Assembly: GCA_002007465.1 (NCBI GenBank)
Contig: LNAC01000031.1
Span: 5,809,305 to 5,873,304, forward strand
Source of the DNA: Ailurus styani
Taxonomy: Eukaryota > Chordata > Mammalia > Carnivora > Ailuridae
Length of the DNA stretch: 64,000 bases
Reading direction: 5' to 3'
Shown: positions 44,635 to 56,710 of the stretch, piece after piece
Layout of the letters: each line of letters begins with the position of its first letter
Position numbering within the stretch: the stretch's first letter is position 1
Translations under genes and position numbers: made by a program
Notes under the pieces: generated by a model
Seen by the model: only the letters and a program-made list of their open reading frames with translations
The model's database searches: none
Told to the model about the DNA's origin: nothing

Positions 44635-44734
44635 GATACCTCCAATTTTAATACAACATCATGCAGCTCATTCTAGCCATCCTCTTTTTTGTAACTTCCT
44701 TCTCTGACAATAAGGAATACAACTCCCATTTTCT

Positions 44735-44950
44735 TTTTCTTTCTTTTTTTTTTTTTAAAGATTTCATTTATTTATTTGACACAGAGAGAGAGATTACAAG
44801 TAGGCAGAGAGGCAGGCAGAGAGACAGGGAGAGGAGGAAGCAGGCTCCCCGCTGAGCAGAGAGCCCGATGTGGGCCTCGATCCCAGGACCCTGGGATCAT
44901 GACCTGAGCCGAAGGCAGTGGCTTTAACCCACTGAGCCACCCAGGCGCCC
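44735..44950 (-). mobile_element. CAN SINE, young subtype
   Basis: Full-length minus copy: T-run, AAAGATTTCATTTATTTATTTGACACAGAGAG to CACTGAGCCACCCAGGCGCCC. Perfect 16-bp target duplication ACAACTCCCATTTTCT at 44719-44734 and 44951-44966. Near-consensus, recent insertion. Confidence 0.98.
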
Positions 44951-45745
44951 ACAACTCCCATTTTCTATAATCTGTTAACTCAACCCCCATATTTAAGCAA
45001 TGTATTCAGTCAAAATGCTGCTTGCTTTCCAGAGTCATTTCGCTTAGCTCCTTTCTCCCCCACTCTCTTCAGTGCAATTATGTGATTCATTTGTAATATA
45101 GTTAGATTATTTTGTTACCATCTGCATTCCATATTTCCCCCCACATCCTCGTTGGTTTTGTTGTTTTAATACAATAAAATTCACCCTTAGTTGTACACAC
45201 TTTTGCATAGAGTCCCAGGCCCGTCATTACAGTTCCTTACAGAACACTTTCATCATCCTCCAAAACAAGAGTTACCCCTTTACGGATAATCTCTCCTCCC
45301 ACTCACAACCCTTGGCAACCACTGATAGGTTTTCCTCCCTGTACTTCTGCCTTTTTAAGACTACCGTGTAAAACCAAAACAACGCATAGCTACCGTCTTC
45401 TTTAGATCATATAAGTTCTTCATTCTTTCACTTAGGAAAATGCATTTAAAATTCACCCGACCTGTTGTATGAACTGAGCCATATTCCATTGTATGGAATG
45501 GTTTAAGGATACCTGGTTAGTTTACAGTTTTGGGCTATTGTGAATAAAGCTGCCATAAACATTTGTTTATAGGGTTTTGTGTAAATATAAATTTCCCTTA
45601 ATCTTAAGTAGACATCTAGGAGTGGGATGGCTGGATTATATAGTAGGTGTATGTTTAACTTTTTAATGAACTGCCAAAACACTTCCCAAAGTGGCTATAA
45701 AACTCTGCATTTCCACCTGTGTATGGCATTTTAAGGAGAAAACTT

Positions 45746-45879
45746 GTAAACTAAGAATTGTATGCCCTTCTAGATGCCATTTATATGTGATGGTAGCAGA
45801 ATTCTTAATTACTCAAGAATTTTAAAACTGTAGCACCAAATGCTCCTCTTGTAAAAAAATATTACTTGAAGTGGTACTT
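45746..45879. other. Unassigned sequence
   Basis: No feature recognised. Confidence 0.35.
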
Positions 45880-46425
45880 TAGCCAACTGAGAGATCATAA
45901 TTAAGAACTTAAGGGGAAAAAAGCATTCCTAACAAACAAAATCTTAAGGAAAAAAAAATGAGGGAAGGATTCTTCCTTCTCATAAAAAAGGATATCTAAA
46001 AAGACAGATCACATCATGTAATAGTAATTATAAAAACTGAACTCATTAAAATCAAGGAGGGATGGAACTTCCAATCTCGTTATTCAGCATTATCTAGAAT
46101 TTCTGACTAGTGTAAGAACGCACAAATCAGAAATAATGGACTAACTGCTGGAGAAGAAAAGGGAAAAGTCATTAGTAACTGCAGAGAATATTTCTTAGAA
46201 AATCCAAAAATGCCATGTAAAATCTTTCTAAACAGAAATCTCTGTAAGGCTGTGAAATAAAAGAAAAATATTTTTAAAAAATGTCAATATGCCAATAAGA
46301 AACAGAAGATATAGTAGAAAAAATTCTCTGAATAATACCAGCATATATATACCATAAAATCTCTAGGAATAACCCTAACCAAAATACGCAGGATCCATAT
46401 AGAAAAACTATAACATTTTAGAAAT
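45880..46425 (+). mobile_element. Old L1 ORF2-derived fragment
   Basis: A-rich sense strand with eroded reverse-transcriptase blocks: TTATTCAGCATTATCTAGAATTTC, CTTAGAAAATCCAAAAATGCC near 46194, AATACCAGCATATATATACCATAAAATCTCTAGGAATAACCCTAACCAAA near 46335 and CAGGATCCATATAGAAAAACTATAACATTTTAG. No open frame. May belong to the same L1ME insertion or be separate. Confidence 0.65.
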
Positions 46426-46459
46426 AAAGAACCTGAATGTTAACTTTTGCAGTACTGTC

Positions 46460-46610
46460 ACTCATTTGATTACTTGTCCAAAATATGTCTTTGCCACACA
46501 TATAAGTTCCACAAAATAAGGGGCAATAATTGTTATATTCACTGTTATCCCCTGTTCCTAATATATTGCCTGACTCATAGCAGACACTCCAAAACTATTT
46601 GCTTCTATAT
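46460..46610 (+). mobile_element. L2 3' terminal fragment
   Basis: TAAGTTCCACAAAATAAGGGGCAATAATTGTTATATTCACTG to CCTGACTCATAGCAGACACTCCAAAACTATTTG, the decayed L2 terminus. The 68-codon frame here is incidental. Confidence 0.6.
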
Positions 46611-48298
46611 ACCAATATTTTGTTCAGTAATCTGTTTTATGAACTTTGTATAGCTTCTAAGACACATTCACTAAGTAGCTTAGTCATTTTTGAAAGGAGA
46701 CTGGTCTAGTTATTTACCATTGCCTAGGAAATTATAATACCTACCCATTTGAACATAGACAGCATCATGGCTCATGGCTTGAAGCATATGTACCTAGAGT
46801 CCTGCATTACTATCTTTCTTCCCTTTCCCTCTGTGATATTAATGGATTCCACAACACAGCACCAAGAATTTCAAAGCTTAGGGGAGCTTAGGGGACTTTA
46901 GAAATGGCCATTCTCTATAAAAAGGTTGGCTGTACTTCATCAAATCAATTTTCAGGTCCCACAGGCTATGCTAGGTTTGTAGCAAATGAATGAGGGTGGA
47001 ATTCTAGTTACCAAAATTTGAGTTATTAAAAAAGAAAAAAATTCAGAAAAGAAACCCAGAAAAGAATCTAGGAACAGGTTAAAGTGAAATATTTCACAGT
47101 ATGCAATCTGAGCCTTTTATCTGGAGTCTTTTCTGCTTCCATATAGTATAGAATTTAAGATTAATGACTCACAGTATTCTATTGCTTGACAGCTTAATTT
47201 CATTTCATAATTAGGTTGACACTTTTCTCATAATATTTGATTGCTAATATTTTCCTATATTTTAAAAATAATGAAATATCATAAAATTGGTTAAAGTTGG
47301 TTGAATAGCTGAACCACAGCTGCAGATATAGCATTTTCTTGATTATTCTTATCATTTTCCAATGTTTTATTATCTATAGGCGTGTGTTTATTTGTATTTT
47401 TATGTGTTTGCTGGGGGTGGGGACACTGTATAGTAATTTCCCTGTTGTGCTTTTAAATAGGGACTTCCTATGAACACTAATAATGGTAATGTCATAGTTA
47501 TTTACTGAGAAAACTAATCTGAATTCTATGAAGGTATGTTGAAGTTTTGTGAAAATGAAATTAGAGATGCAGCGTATCTCAGCAGTAATGACTCTGTTTA
47601 TGTTGTATAAAGCAGGGTCAGGTTAAGAAAAAGCAATTTTTCAAATGCAGTGTTTTTTGATGGTCAAGCGTTTATCCCACTGGGTCATTTAATGTACTAT
47701 ATTCCCAAAGTATTCTTCCAGAAGAGTTCATCTTGTGGCTAATGTTAAAGAACAATTGGCCCACGACAGGCATTTTACATTTTTAAAATAATTCTAAATT
47801 GTTAGGTCAGGTCTTCCTGAGTATACCCTATCACCTATAAATGAAAGGACTGGCAAAGACTTTGTTTTTAATAACTTAAAACTTACAACAAAGTTAGGCA
47901 TATTAAACATCAATAGACATTATTGGTTCTACTACCTATTGCTGGACAAATGATGGATTTTAACAGAAAAGAAAGCTTAATAAATTTGATGGGGAAATCA
48001 GAATTGTAATATAGTAGAAGGAACTCATCATAAAAATTTAGACATCAAGGAAGATGGCCTCTGAATGTCAACTGCCTATAAGTAAATTAGACTTGCTGCG
48101 TTTGCACCAAATTCATAGGTTACGGCAAATAGAATAGCTGAGCAAGACAGAAAAAAACTAGAATGACTTTGTTTATTAAATATCTTAGTGTCCTGGCTTA
48201 TTTTATTTTTAATGCTTCCTAGCTATTTCCCTGAAAAAAGAAAAAAAGAAAATCATTCAACCTTAAATTTATGTGGCTAAAAGGAAAAGAAAGTTGTT
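46611..48298. other. Unassigned AT-rich unique sequence
   Basis: Repeat-poor for about 1.7 kb. 47090-47300 (GATTAATGACTCACAG, TTTCATAATTAGGTTGACAC) is complex and motif-rich and may be conserved non-coding DNA. No exon supported. Confidence 0.4.
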
Positions 48299-48495
48299 TT
48301 TTTTTAAGATTTTTTATTTATTTATTGGATGGAGAGAGAGAGATCACAAGTAGGCAGAGAGGGAGGCAGAGAAAGAGGAGGTAGCAGGCTCCCTGCTGAG
48401 CAGAGAGCCTGATGCGGGGCTCGATCCCAGGACCCTGAGATCATGACCTGAGGCGAAGGCAGAGGCTTTAACCCACTGAGCCACCCAGGCGCCCC
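48299..48495 (-). mobile_element. CAN SINE, young subtype
   Basis: TTTTTTTTTAAGATTTTTTATTTATTTATTGG tail side, GCAGGCTCCCTGCTGAGC, GGCTTTAACCCACTGAGCCACCCAGGCGCCCC head. Target duplication is imprecise (GAAAGTTGTTT against GAAAGTTATTT). Confidence 0.97.
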
Positions 48496-48499
48496 AGAG

Positions 48500-50684
48500 G
48501 AAAGTTATTTAATTTGGTCAACAAATGGACTCCTTTAAGAAGTTAGCTTGAATATTAGTCAACTGATACACCTGAAATTAGAATTTAAATTAGGGAGATA
48601 ACGTCAGAAGAGAGGAATAAAGGGCAGTGCTATGGGGCTATGAAGGTGAGAAGGCTCCCCAAAATAATAAGGCCTTCTTTCAAGATACTAGGTGATTGTG
48701 TTGGGTTATTCACCAGGCACTCAAAGAAAGAGGTAACACAGTACTTGACTTACTCTAATGCCAAAAAGCTCTGGAAATGTCAGAATTTTCTGTATGTGGT
48801 GATAACCACGGTGCACCCACTGCAAACATCAAGTATTATTAGATATAGTCACACCTGAAGCTGTGATGACAGGTGTTCAAATGACTATAAGCAGGTGAAA
48901 GGAAAAAACAGTCACAGATACTTATCTGGAAGCAATGAGACAAGGATATTTGGAGAAACAGCCTATTTACTGGGGTATATGATTTTAGGCTGTAAGAGAT
49001 AATAGGTAACATGATTGGGAAGATAGAACAAAAGGCCAGTTTCTAATTAAATTGACCGCTATATAGGATTTTACTCAGGAAAATAGCAATGATCTGAGTT
49101 GGACCACCATGTAGTGTAGGCAACTCTGCTGGAAGATGCCTCACAAACAAGGGCTAGAAACATGGCATAGCTTTTTAGAGCAAGACCTTTTTCACTATCA
49201 AGATAAATACCATACCAATGATATGTTCATCCACAAAATGGTAATGAAATAGGAAGAGGGCATCCAGGGTGACAGCTGTGGGAGTTAGTCAGTGCATAAA
49301 TTCTGCTTAGCAAGGAAGATGTTTAAATTTGAAAAAAATCTGTAAGTATTAAAGGGTATTCATGCTGCCTTTCTATTATCACACTCATTGGAACAAAAGA
49401 TAAATCAAAGGAAATGGACTGATCGGGTTGGTAATTGGATATAATAAGAAGAAAGATGAAGAAATGAGCAAAGGGCAGATTTTTAAAAATTTATTTATAA
49501 GGATTATAGTTTTTAGATGTTATTTGACCTCTTAAGGCAGGGTGAGGCTTTTTTTTTTTTAAGCAATACTCACATCTGAAATAGTATCACGTACATTTTT
49601 AGCTAGTACTCAAACAAGTTCCATATTCTATACAAATGGGAGAAATGCAATTCATAATTGACAAGGTATGAATTTTTCATACTTTAAGCCATGAGGCTGC
49701 CACATCAACAAATGTAATTCCTTAGTAAATATGTCTTATGTTTATATTTATGAAATGTACACAATTGACATAGAACCCAAAAGGGAATAAGTAAGCATTT
49801 TAAATATATATATATTTTTTTCAAACTTCATTCTGGGAAACATTTATTAAATTAGAAACAAGAAAGGAATGCAAGCAAAATGTGCTTAGAGTTTCAATTT
49901 ATCTTGGACTCAGTGTTACTTTTATACATTTTGCCAAAGCTTTCACTCACATTGGTTGAAGTGTTGGCCTTGTTTGTCTTTTGATTCTTTTTTTTTGTAT
50001 AGAGAGTTTTTCTCAAAAGTTCAAGTGATAAATTATTAAAATTCATCTATGGGAGTCCCACATTGCAGTAGTAATTTCATGTTAAATATCCTAAGGTGAA
50101 ACAGCAAGAAAAGACAAAGCCAAGAATCTTGGCAAGAGTGACCAAGTCTAGATACACGATGTACTCCATATTTTGTGTGGCTATTAAAGAGGGCGCCACC
50201 AGAGAGCTTACTGAAGGGCCACAAGATGAAAAGTATTCTTGGAGTAACTTTGATATCCATTTGAATAGTTCTTTGAGGATACAGATCTTGTATGATGCCT
50301 CTCAACCTCCTTGATGCCAGCATGAAGTTACATGAAGCAGTATTTCTTACAAGTTCCTTCCCCAGGGATTAGGAAAGGAAGTGAAGAAGTGGTCCCATCA
50401 TCCCTAAGGAGCTGAGGTAACCGGAGTTACTTTGAGAGGCTTCTACTCTGCCAAGACTGCAAAAATGATGTCGACTCAACTCAAGAGGGTCTATAATGTA
50501 CTTAAATCAGTTCTTCCAATCCTGGTCTGGCATTTGGAATACAAAGAGACTGCTATTTTTCGCCCCATCAGTTAATTTTTTGACATTGTGGAGTAGACAT
50601 AAAATGTGAAACGAAGCTTCACAAGAACAACTAACATTTATTGTTATGGAAGACAAAGACACAAAGACATAGGTTACAGCAGAT
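48500..50684. other. Unassigned unique sequence
   Basis: No family assigned. 72-codon frame at 48640-48858, and complementary frames at 50036-50323 (95 minus, 72 plus) in a relatively complex block. None has recognisable motifs. T-runs at 49550 and near 49990. TA-rich 49803-49818. Confidence 0.35.
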
Positions 50685-50960
50685 GTACTACAGTGGGTAA
50701 GAGCATTAACTGTGGAGCCAGCTGCTTGGATTGGAATACTGGCTCCATCACTAAGCAGTTGTGTGACCTTAGGTAACTCTTGGTCTGTAGCAAGAATAAT
50801 AGTTAACCCATCTCATAAAGTTGCTGTGAGGGCTAAATGAATTAATATATGCAGAGTACTTAGAACACTGCCCATCACATTGAAATTGTTAAATAAGTAT
50901 TAGCTATTCTTATAGGCTCCATACCCCCACAGTGCCAGCACATAGTAGTCATTTGGTAAA
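50685..50960 (+). mobile_element. MIR SINE followed by L2-like end
   Basis: TGGGTAAGAGCATTAACTGTGGAGCCAGCTGCTTGGATTGGAATACTGGC is a full MIR 5' end including the tRNA-derived part. It continues TTGTGTGACCTTAGGTAAC and CTCATAAAGTTGCTGTGAGGGCTAAATGAATTAATATATGC. 50920-50960 (CAGTGCCAGCACATAGTAGTCATTTGGTAAATAC) is an L2/MIR terminus. Confidence 0.85.
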
Positions 50961-50987
50961 TACTTTGATTACTAAATGAATGAAAGG

Positions 50988-51172
50988 AAAAAAATTTAAA
51001 GATTATTTATTCATTTATTTGATAGAGAGAGAGCACAGGCAGGAGAACAGGAGAGGGAGACTCAGACCTCCTGCTAAGCAGTGAGCCTGATGTGGGGCTT
51101 GATCCCAGGACCCTGGGATCATGACCTGAGCCACAGGCAGACTCTCAACCAACTGACCCAGCCAGGCACCCC
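50988..51172 (-). mobile_element. CAN SINE, older subtype
   Basis: AAAGATTATTTATTCATTTATTTGATAGAGAG, GGGGCTTGATCCCAGGACCCTGGGATCATGACCTGAGCC and CCAGCCAGGCACCCC head. Flanks share TGAAAG. Minus orientation. Confidence 0.95.
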
Positions 51173-51609
51173 TGAAAGCTATATGAATATGAACATACAA
51201 GCAGTGACTAAATGAAGAGTAATGGCATTAACTATGTAGAGCTTTCATTTTCTCCTGGATTCTAGAAGAGTTCTAATCTTTCTAAATTCTTAGCCAATTT
51301 TAAGCAAAATATGAACTAGGTCCATATTTCAAATCTCTTACTAAATATGATGTTGCTATTAATTTAAATAACAAAGGTTTCAAACAGGATCTTTACCTGA
51401 TGGACCATGTGTTTCTAAAAGTTTTTATTCAGATTGTTATCTCCAGAAGTGGTGGAGTGGTTAGCCTTGTGTTGCCATCAGCTTACAGAGCTAGTAAAAA
51501 TGCACTCAAGTTTTGGAAGTGTTGGGGTTGTAAATATGTAATTCTTTCCTTTTATGAAAAGAGGACATTTTAAAATATTTTCAGAGCAAGAATAGGGTTG
51601 CTTGGTACG
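51173..51609. other. Unassigned sequence
   Basis: No feature recognised. Confidence 0.4.
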
Positions 51610-51624
51610 GGTTAAGTACCTTTT

Positions 51625-51812
51625 TTTAAAGATTTTATTTATTTGACAGAGACAGACACAGCGAGAGGGAACACAAGCAGGGGGAGTAGGAGAGGGAGAA
51701 GCAGGCTTCCCGCTGAGCAGAGAGCCCGATGTGGGGCTTGATCCCAGGACCCTGGGATCATGACCTGAGCCAAAGGCAGATGTTTAACGACTGAGTCACC
51801 CAGGCGCCCCCA
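51625..51812 (-). mobile_element. CAN SINE
   Basis: AAAGATTTTATTTATTTGACAGAG, GCAGGCTTCCCGCTGAGC, GACTGAGTCACCCAGGCGCCCCC. Perfect 15-bp target duplication GGTTAAGTACCTTTT at 51610-51624 and 51813-51827. Confidence 0.98.
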
Positions 51813-51827
51813 GGTTAAGTACCTTTT

Positions 51828-52644
51828 AACATAACAGTTTTATAAATGGAATAGACACTCCATGTCTATAGAACAATCTGTGAATATTTTCAGATGTATC
51901 AAATTTAATATAAAAAAAGACTTTTTTCTTTTGATTCATTAAATTATACATTACTCTAAGAAAAATCAGCAATGTGCTCTGGCAATATATAGTATTCCTG
52001 ACACTTCTCTTAGCAGAGGGCATTTCTTCTACATCAGCACTAAATGCTGGGCAAATACTGTGACCTTGGCCTTTTATCTAAACTCTTATAATTAAAAAAA
52101 AAATCCACTGGTGGAAATGAAGTCTCCATGGAGATATGGATGATTTACTGATTACTGAAAAGTTCAGCTTCCATAACTACTGATGGCTGTGCTTCCGTTT
52201 ATGTTTTCCCTAAGCCATAACTATTTAAAATGTTACTGTTAGCATTCTTAGTTGTCCCATTTGTTGGTATATAACTCTCCTACTTAAATATATAGAACAA
52301 ATCATATTAATTAAAATAAATTGCTTGGACAGTTAAGTTGTGTTGCACATTGTCTCTGAAGGCTATAAATTCAAATTAAGGGTTTTGCTGCTTGTTCCTG
52401 AGCTTGGAAAGATTCCTTTTACTGCATTAGTAGTAGTAAAAGAAATCAACCACCTTACAAAAAGAACATTCATTTGAATTCTTGGAGAAATAGCTACATA
52501 AACTGGATCTATAGCTAGTTATCTTCATCATATAACAAATTCTTGGCTGAAGCAAGTAATCAGACTTATAATTCATGATGGCAAGCATTGATATTTAACA
52601 GTATTGAGTATGGATTTTCATAGATTTAACTATTTCTACATATT
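51828..52644. other. Unassigned unique sequence, possible regulatory content
   Basis: 52130-52420 is repeat-free and motif-rich (CTGATTACTGAAAAG, CATATTAATTAAAATAAATTGC, AAATTCAAATTAAGGG). No exon or repeat family recognised. Confidence 0.4.
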
Positions 52645-52660
52645 TAAAGTACATATTTCT

Positions 52661-52849
52661 TTTTCTTTAAAGATTTTAATTTATTTGAGAGAGAGAGCAA
52701 AAGTGAGAGAGATCACAGAGAGAGAGGTAGAGGGAGAAGCAGTCTCCCGGCTGAGCGGAGAGCCAGATGCAGGGCTCGATCCCAGGACCCTGGGATCATG
52801 ACCTGAGCCGAAGGCAGATGCTTAACCAGCTGAGCCACCCAGGCACCCC
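52661..52849 (-). mobile_element. CAN SINE, older copy
   Basis: Minus-oriented copy with GGCTCGATCCCAGGACCCTGGGATCATGACCTGAGCCG and CCACCCAGGCACCCC head. The 16-bp target duplication (52645-52660 and 52850-52865) has two mismatches, so it is older than the perfectly flanked copies. The plus frame at 52604-52801 is SINE. Confidence 0.97.
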
Positions 52850-52865
52850 TAAAATACGTATTTCT

Positions 52866-54425
52866 AACGGATATATTTACTGTATTTTTAATATAGCATA
52901 TATTATGTATGTAACACTGGGCTTCAGGGGTTCTAAGTAGTGTACTATATTAACAAGCTGATATAATTTTGGTGAAAATAAACATTTTCTTGATATTAAA
53001 GTATTAGTTCAGAATAACTTGTGGGCAGTTGAAATAACTCCATTTGCTTATTTTAAGAAAAGTCTATGTTATATAATTTCCAAATGCAAAGATGTAACTA
53101 CCATTTATAGTATTCTATAAAAACTGCATATCCTTTACAGTTCATGAAAACCTCTAATATTAAAAATAAAATCTCTATTTTTAAATATGAATTTATTAAA
53201 CAGTACAAATAATGGTATTCTTAGCTGATTTTTGACTTTTGTGGATGAGTTTCCTTAATGCTTTTCCTTTTCCTAATAAAATCTCCCCGAACTAGCAAAC
53301 CTTGATTAGCTCGAGTGAATGACTAAATGAAGTTAGAAATAAGTTTGTAAAGCTCTCTCTGCTCCCTTATCCAAGTAAGATGTTTGCCATCCATTTGTTT
53401 CCTAATGCCCCCACTGAAAATGGTATAAGGTCTTGTAAGTCTAATGTAGGACCCCTATTATTTATTTAGAAATGCAATATAAAGGTAAGAGAAAAGCAAA
53501 ACTTTTAAAGCATTAAAAATTACAACCTACAAGGAAGTTTCAAACTATTCTAGTTCAGAGAAGATGAAGCTTAGCAATAAGTCAATTTTCTATGTTTACA
53601 TGAAAAGAATAACATTGATTTCTCTGTCTTCACTAAATGTATGTTAAAAGAGATGGACTAACACTTATACATTTCTTAAAACTTAGGTTGTAAAATATTA
53701 GACCAAAGTAGTTGGAGATTTGCATCATCTGGAAAACATATCAAAAACAGTGTAGATCTCATCTATTAAGTATAGTATTATAAGAACCTGTCTCCAAAGG
53801 AAAGACCAACTCTCCAATCTTGTGGTGTGTGTGGATAAAAAGAGCTACTAAAAAACAAAACAAAACAAAACCAAAAAAACAAAAAAACCAAATTCCATTT
53901 ATATTCAAGGTGATTACCTTCAAAGCTAATTTTCTGGTTTATAATAGATTTCCCATAACTATTCATGAATCACAGTACCCTTGAAGTTATTCTCAAAGGT
54001 ATTACAGGCTTGTATCTGTCCCCCTCCCTAAAATTTGTCCTTTGGGACTAAGTGCTATTCAGAATTACCTTCCTACAGAAATATCTTTAAAGAAGAACAT
54101 CAAATTCTATAGTTTCCAATTTTACTGTAGAATTTGATAATGACTTTATGCAAAAAAAAAATCAGGACATTTTCTGTTACTGATGTTGCTATCATTCCAA
54201 AGAGTAAGAAAGGACATGAATTATTCCTTAAGGCTACCTCAGATTGCTCCATAAATCAAGGAAGAAATGCCTGAATTATGCCTTTCCCATAAACAATTGC
54301 TAAAATAAAGCTTAAGGAAATGGTTCCAGTGCCTTATAATGCCACTAACATTTTATACCTAAAGTGGAATATTCTATAAAACCTTTATGGGATTTTGAAT
54401 ATGGATTTAGAAGACTTATTCACTC
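52866..54425. other. Unassigned AT-rich unique sequence
   Basis: Repeat-poor apart from an A-rich CAAAA run at 53850-53892. No exon recognised. Candidate for a conservation check only. Confidence 0.4.
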
Positions 54426-54429
54426 TAGC

Positions 54430-54565
54430 CCATAAGATGAACTCTTGGTCTGAATAAGCTCCCTGAGGACAAAACCATATACAGCTCCTCACACTTTCAC
54501 ACTATCTAGCATGGTGATTTGAAGTTAGACTACCAATAAATATTTGCTGGATTAATGGCAAATTA
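54430..54565 (+). mobile_element. L2/MIR-like 3' terminal fragment
   Basis: AAGATGAACTCTTGGTCTGAATAAGCTCCCTGAGGACAAAACC to CTAGCATGGTGATTTGAAG and CCAATAAATATTTGCTGGATTAATGGC, the decayed terminus of an L2-type LINE. Confidence 0.5.
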
Positions 54566-55959
54566 ATTATATATAATAAAACAGTTCTACAACATGGTGC
54601 ATTGTGACAGATATCAAATAAACAACAAACCAAGGCAGATCTCTTAAAACAAGCTACATGTACTAAAGGCCCATGAGGTAACTTAAAAGGTCCTTTAAAT
54701 TCAGTACAACAGTCTTATGTTGGGGTCCACTACAATTAGTTTCCTACCACTACCCTTCACTTAAGACAGAGTTTTCCAGAGCTTTTGCTAATTTGGGCCG
54801 TCTTCTATTTCTTCTCTATCTGTAGCACCATATCCTAAGAAATAGGATAGGCTTAGTTATAATAAATAAGATTGTATAGTCTTAAAAGATCCCTGGGTCA
54901 CAAAACAGAGATTTAAGTTTGCTTAGTTACTGTTATGTATTCTCATCCTTTAAGAATTAAGAATAGTTATTCTTAATTATGTTAAGCAGAATGAAAAAGT
55001 GATTTTTACTGATGACTAAAAGAGCTCTATTGGCCTGTATAATTTTTAATAATTAACTGTGATAAGTTCATGAGAACAAAAATGACAGATCCCTTTTAGT
55101 ACAATTCTATGATATGCTTTTGAGGAGCTTTTAAACTAAAGAGAGAATTAAGACAACAACTACAGACACAAATGAGACACAGGGAATGAAGTTATACAGT
55201 TCATTATATAGAAAGTCAAAATAAAGGAAAGGTTACTGGAATCATTATTGGAATCAATCATGATGTCACATCACCAGAAATTAAATGTTTAAATAGTTGA
55301 TGGCCATATCAACTGTGGTCATCATTTAAACACATCAATTAAAATATGATGTAAATAAAGTACTTTGTTAACCAAAGCCTGTTTTAATAAAACTTTTTAC
55401 ATTAGTCAAAAAAACTAGACAGTTACCAAATAACATTAACTTAGTGAATGTCTTGTTTTCCTCATACTACTATCTCATTCTTAGAGATTTGGAAAAGTTG
55501 GTAAATGAATAACTTAAAGGAAGTTGTTGCCTTTTGACATTGCTTGAATTTAAGACCTCAAGAATCAACTAGTGATGTAGGAACTAAGATGAGGAAACTA
55601 ATTTACAGGCTCAAAGAGCTCTTATTTTTATCATTCATACAAATAACAATTTAACAACACTTATTTGAAATACCAACTACTAGCCATTGTGATACTGGTG
55701 ATTAAAGGTAATTTTTTATTCAGTCCACCTAAGAGTAACAGAATACCTAAGCTTCTAATACATATTAATTAACAGATATTTTGTGAGTGCTTAAAGTATA
55801 CAAAGAAAGTATAAAGAGCACTGTGTTGTTATTTGAAATACATTCTTTGAAATTAAATACTTGGAATAAAAGCTACAGATAATTAAGTCTTCCTAAAAGA
55901 AAAGCAAGTACAGATAAAAAGATACATGTGGAAAAAAAACCACAATGTAATAAAATAAC
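54566..55959. other. Unassigned AT-rich unique sequence
   Basis: No repeat or exon recognised. Very few CpGs. Confidence 0.4.
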
Positions 55960-56400
55960 AGCTCAAAAAAGTAACAGAAGAGATGTAACAAAGCAGTATG
56001 TGGTTAAGCGACCAAAATAGTGCTCACTTTAGGAACCACAGGACTCAAAAGAGAACAGTCACATCAGGGTTGGGTAGTGGGGAAAGATGTTATAAAAAAG
56101 GTAGGATTTGGACTAGGTCTGAAGAATGAGCAGTTTGGGGGTATATGGAAAGGCATTTTAGGTGAATGGAATAGCAAAAGTAGACACACACCCATGGGAA
56201 AACATAAGGCAGAGGCAATAAGAAATACCATTTTCTCCCCGAGGAGAGGTAATGATAGCCAAACAATACTACCATCAAGCTACGACACTAAGACTTTGAA
56301 CTCTCTTGGCAGGGCAGTTGTTGTAGGTTTGATGTAGCAGTGGTGTGAGGCTCAAGCTCTGAATATGTGGAGAATATTGTACTGTGCAGGCAATAAAATC
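55960..56400 (-). mobile_element. L2 (LINE2) fragment, antisense
   Basis: AGGTAGGATTTGGACTAGGTCTGAAGAATG and GGAAAGGCATTTTAGGTGAATGGAATAGC follow the antisense L2 block around GGAGGGCATTCCAGGCAGAGGGAACAGC. The frame at 56020-56337 is this element. Confidence 0.6.
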
Positions 56401-56513
56401 ATAAGTACCTATGATTCTGCATGCAATTCCAGTGTGTAGAGGGCACTTTTCCCATATCACGAAGCAATTCTCTGAGACCAGGTAGGTGTCCTACAGTTAA
56501 TCTTAATTCTGAG

Positions 56514-56710
56514 GGCGCCTGGGTGGCTCAGTGGGTTAAAGCCTCTGCTTTCTGCTCAGGTCATGATCCCAGGGTCCTGGGATCGAGGCCCACATCGGGC
56601 TCCCTGCTCAGCGGGGAGCCTGCTTCCTCCTCTCTCTCTCTCTCTGCCTGCCTCTCTGCCTACTTGTGATCTCTCTCTCTGTGTCAAATAAAAATTAAAA
56701 AAATTTTTAA
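56514..56710 (+). mobile_element. CAN SINE, young subtype
   Basis: GGCGCCTGGGTGGCTCAGTGGGTTAAAGCC, CGAGGCCCACATCGGGC, TGCCTACTTGTGATCTCTCTC and a short ATAAAAATTAAAAAAATT tail. 14-bp target duplication ATCTTAATTCTGAG at 56500-56513 and 56711-56724, perfect. Confidence 0.97.

Larger units (their letters stand above)
43195..45745 (+). mobile_element. L1ME-type LINE, long non-coding 3' region
   Basis: Long match to the old L1ME-group non-coding region: TTTTGACTTACAAAAAAGTGGCAAAAATAG at 43231, TTTAGTTGTCATGTCTCTGTTTCC at 43447, TTATTTTGTTGCTCAAGCTATTC at 44046, ATTGAAGAATGGAATTTAGAAACCAAG at 44186, CCACTGATAGGTTTTC near 45320, CCATATTCCATTGTATGGAATGG near 45478, GGCTATTGTGAATAAAGCTGCC near 45532 and TAGGAGTGGGATGGCTGG near 45619. 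Two young SINEs are nested in it. No coding capacity is expected, and the 73- and 82-codon frames here are chance. Confidence 0.8.

Noticed and set aside
44479..44635. Tandem repeat as a biological duplication
   Set aside because: Single N between copies and the perfect SINE target duplication favour an assembly join.
49803..49818. TATA-like run as a promoter
   Set aside because: Simple TA repeat with no downstream initiator, CpG or transcript evidence.
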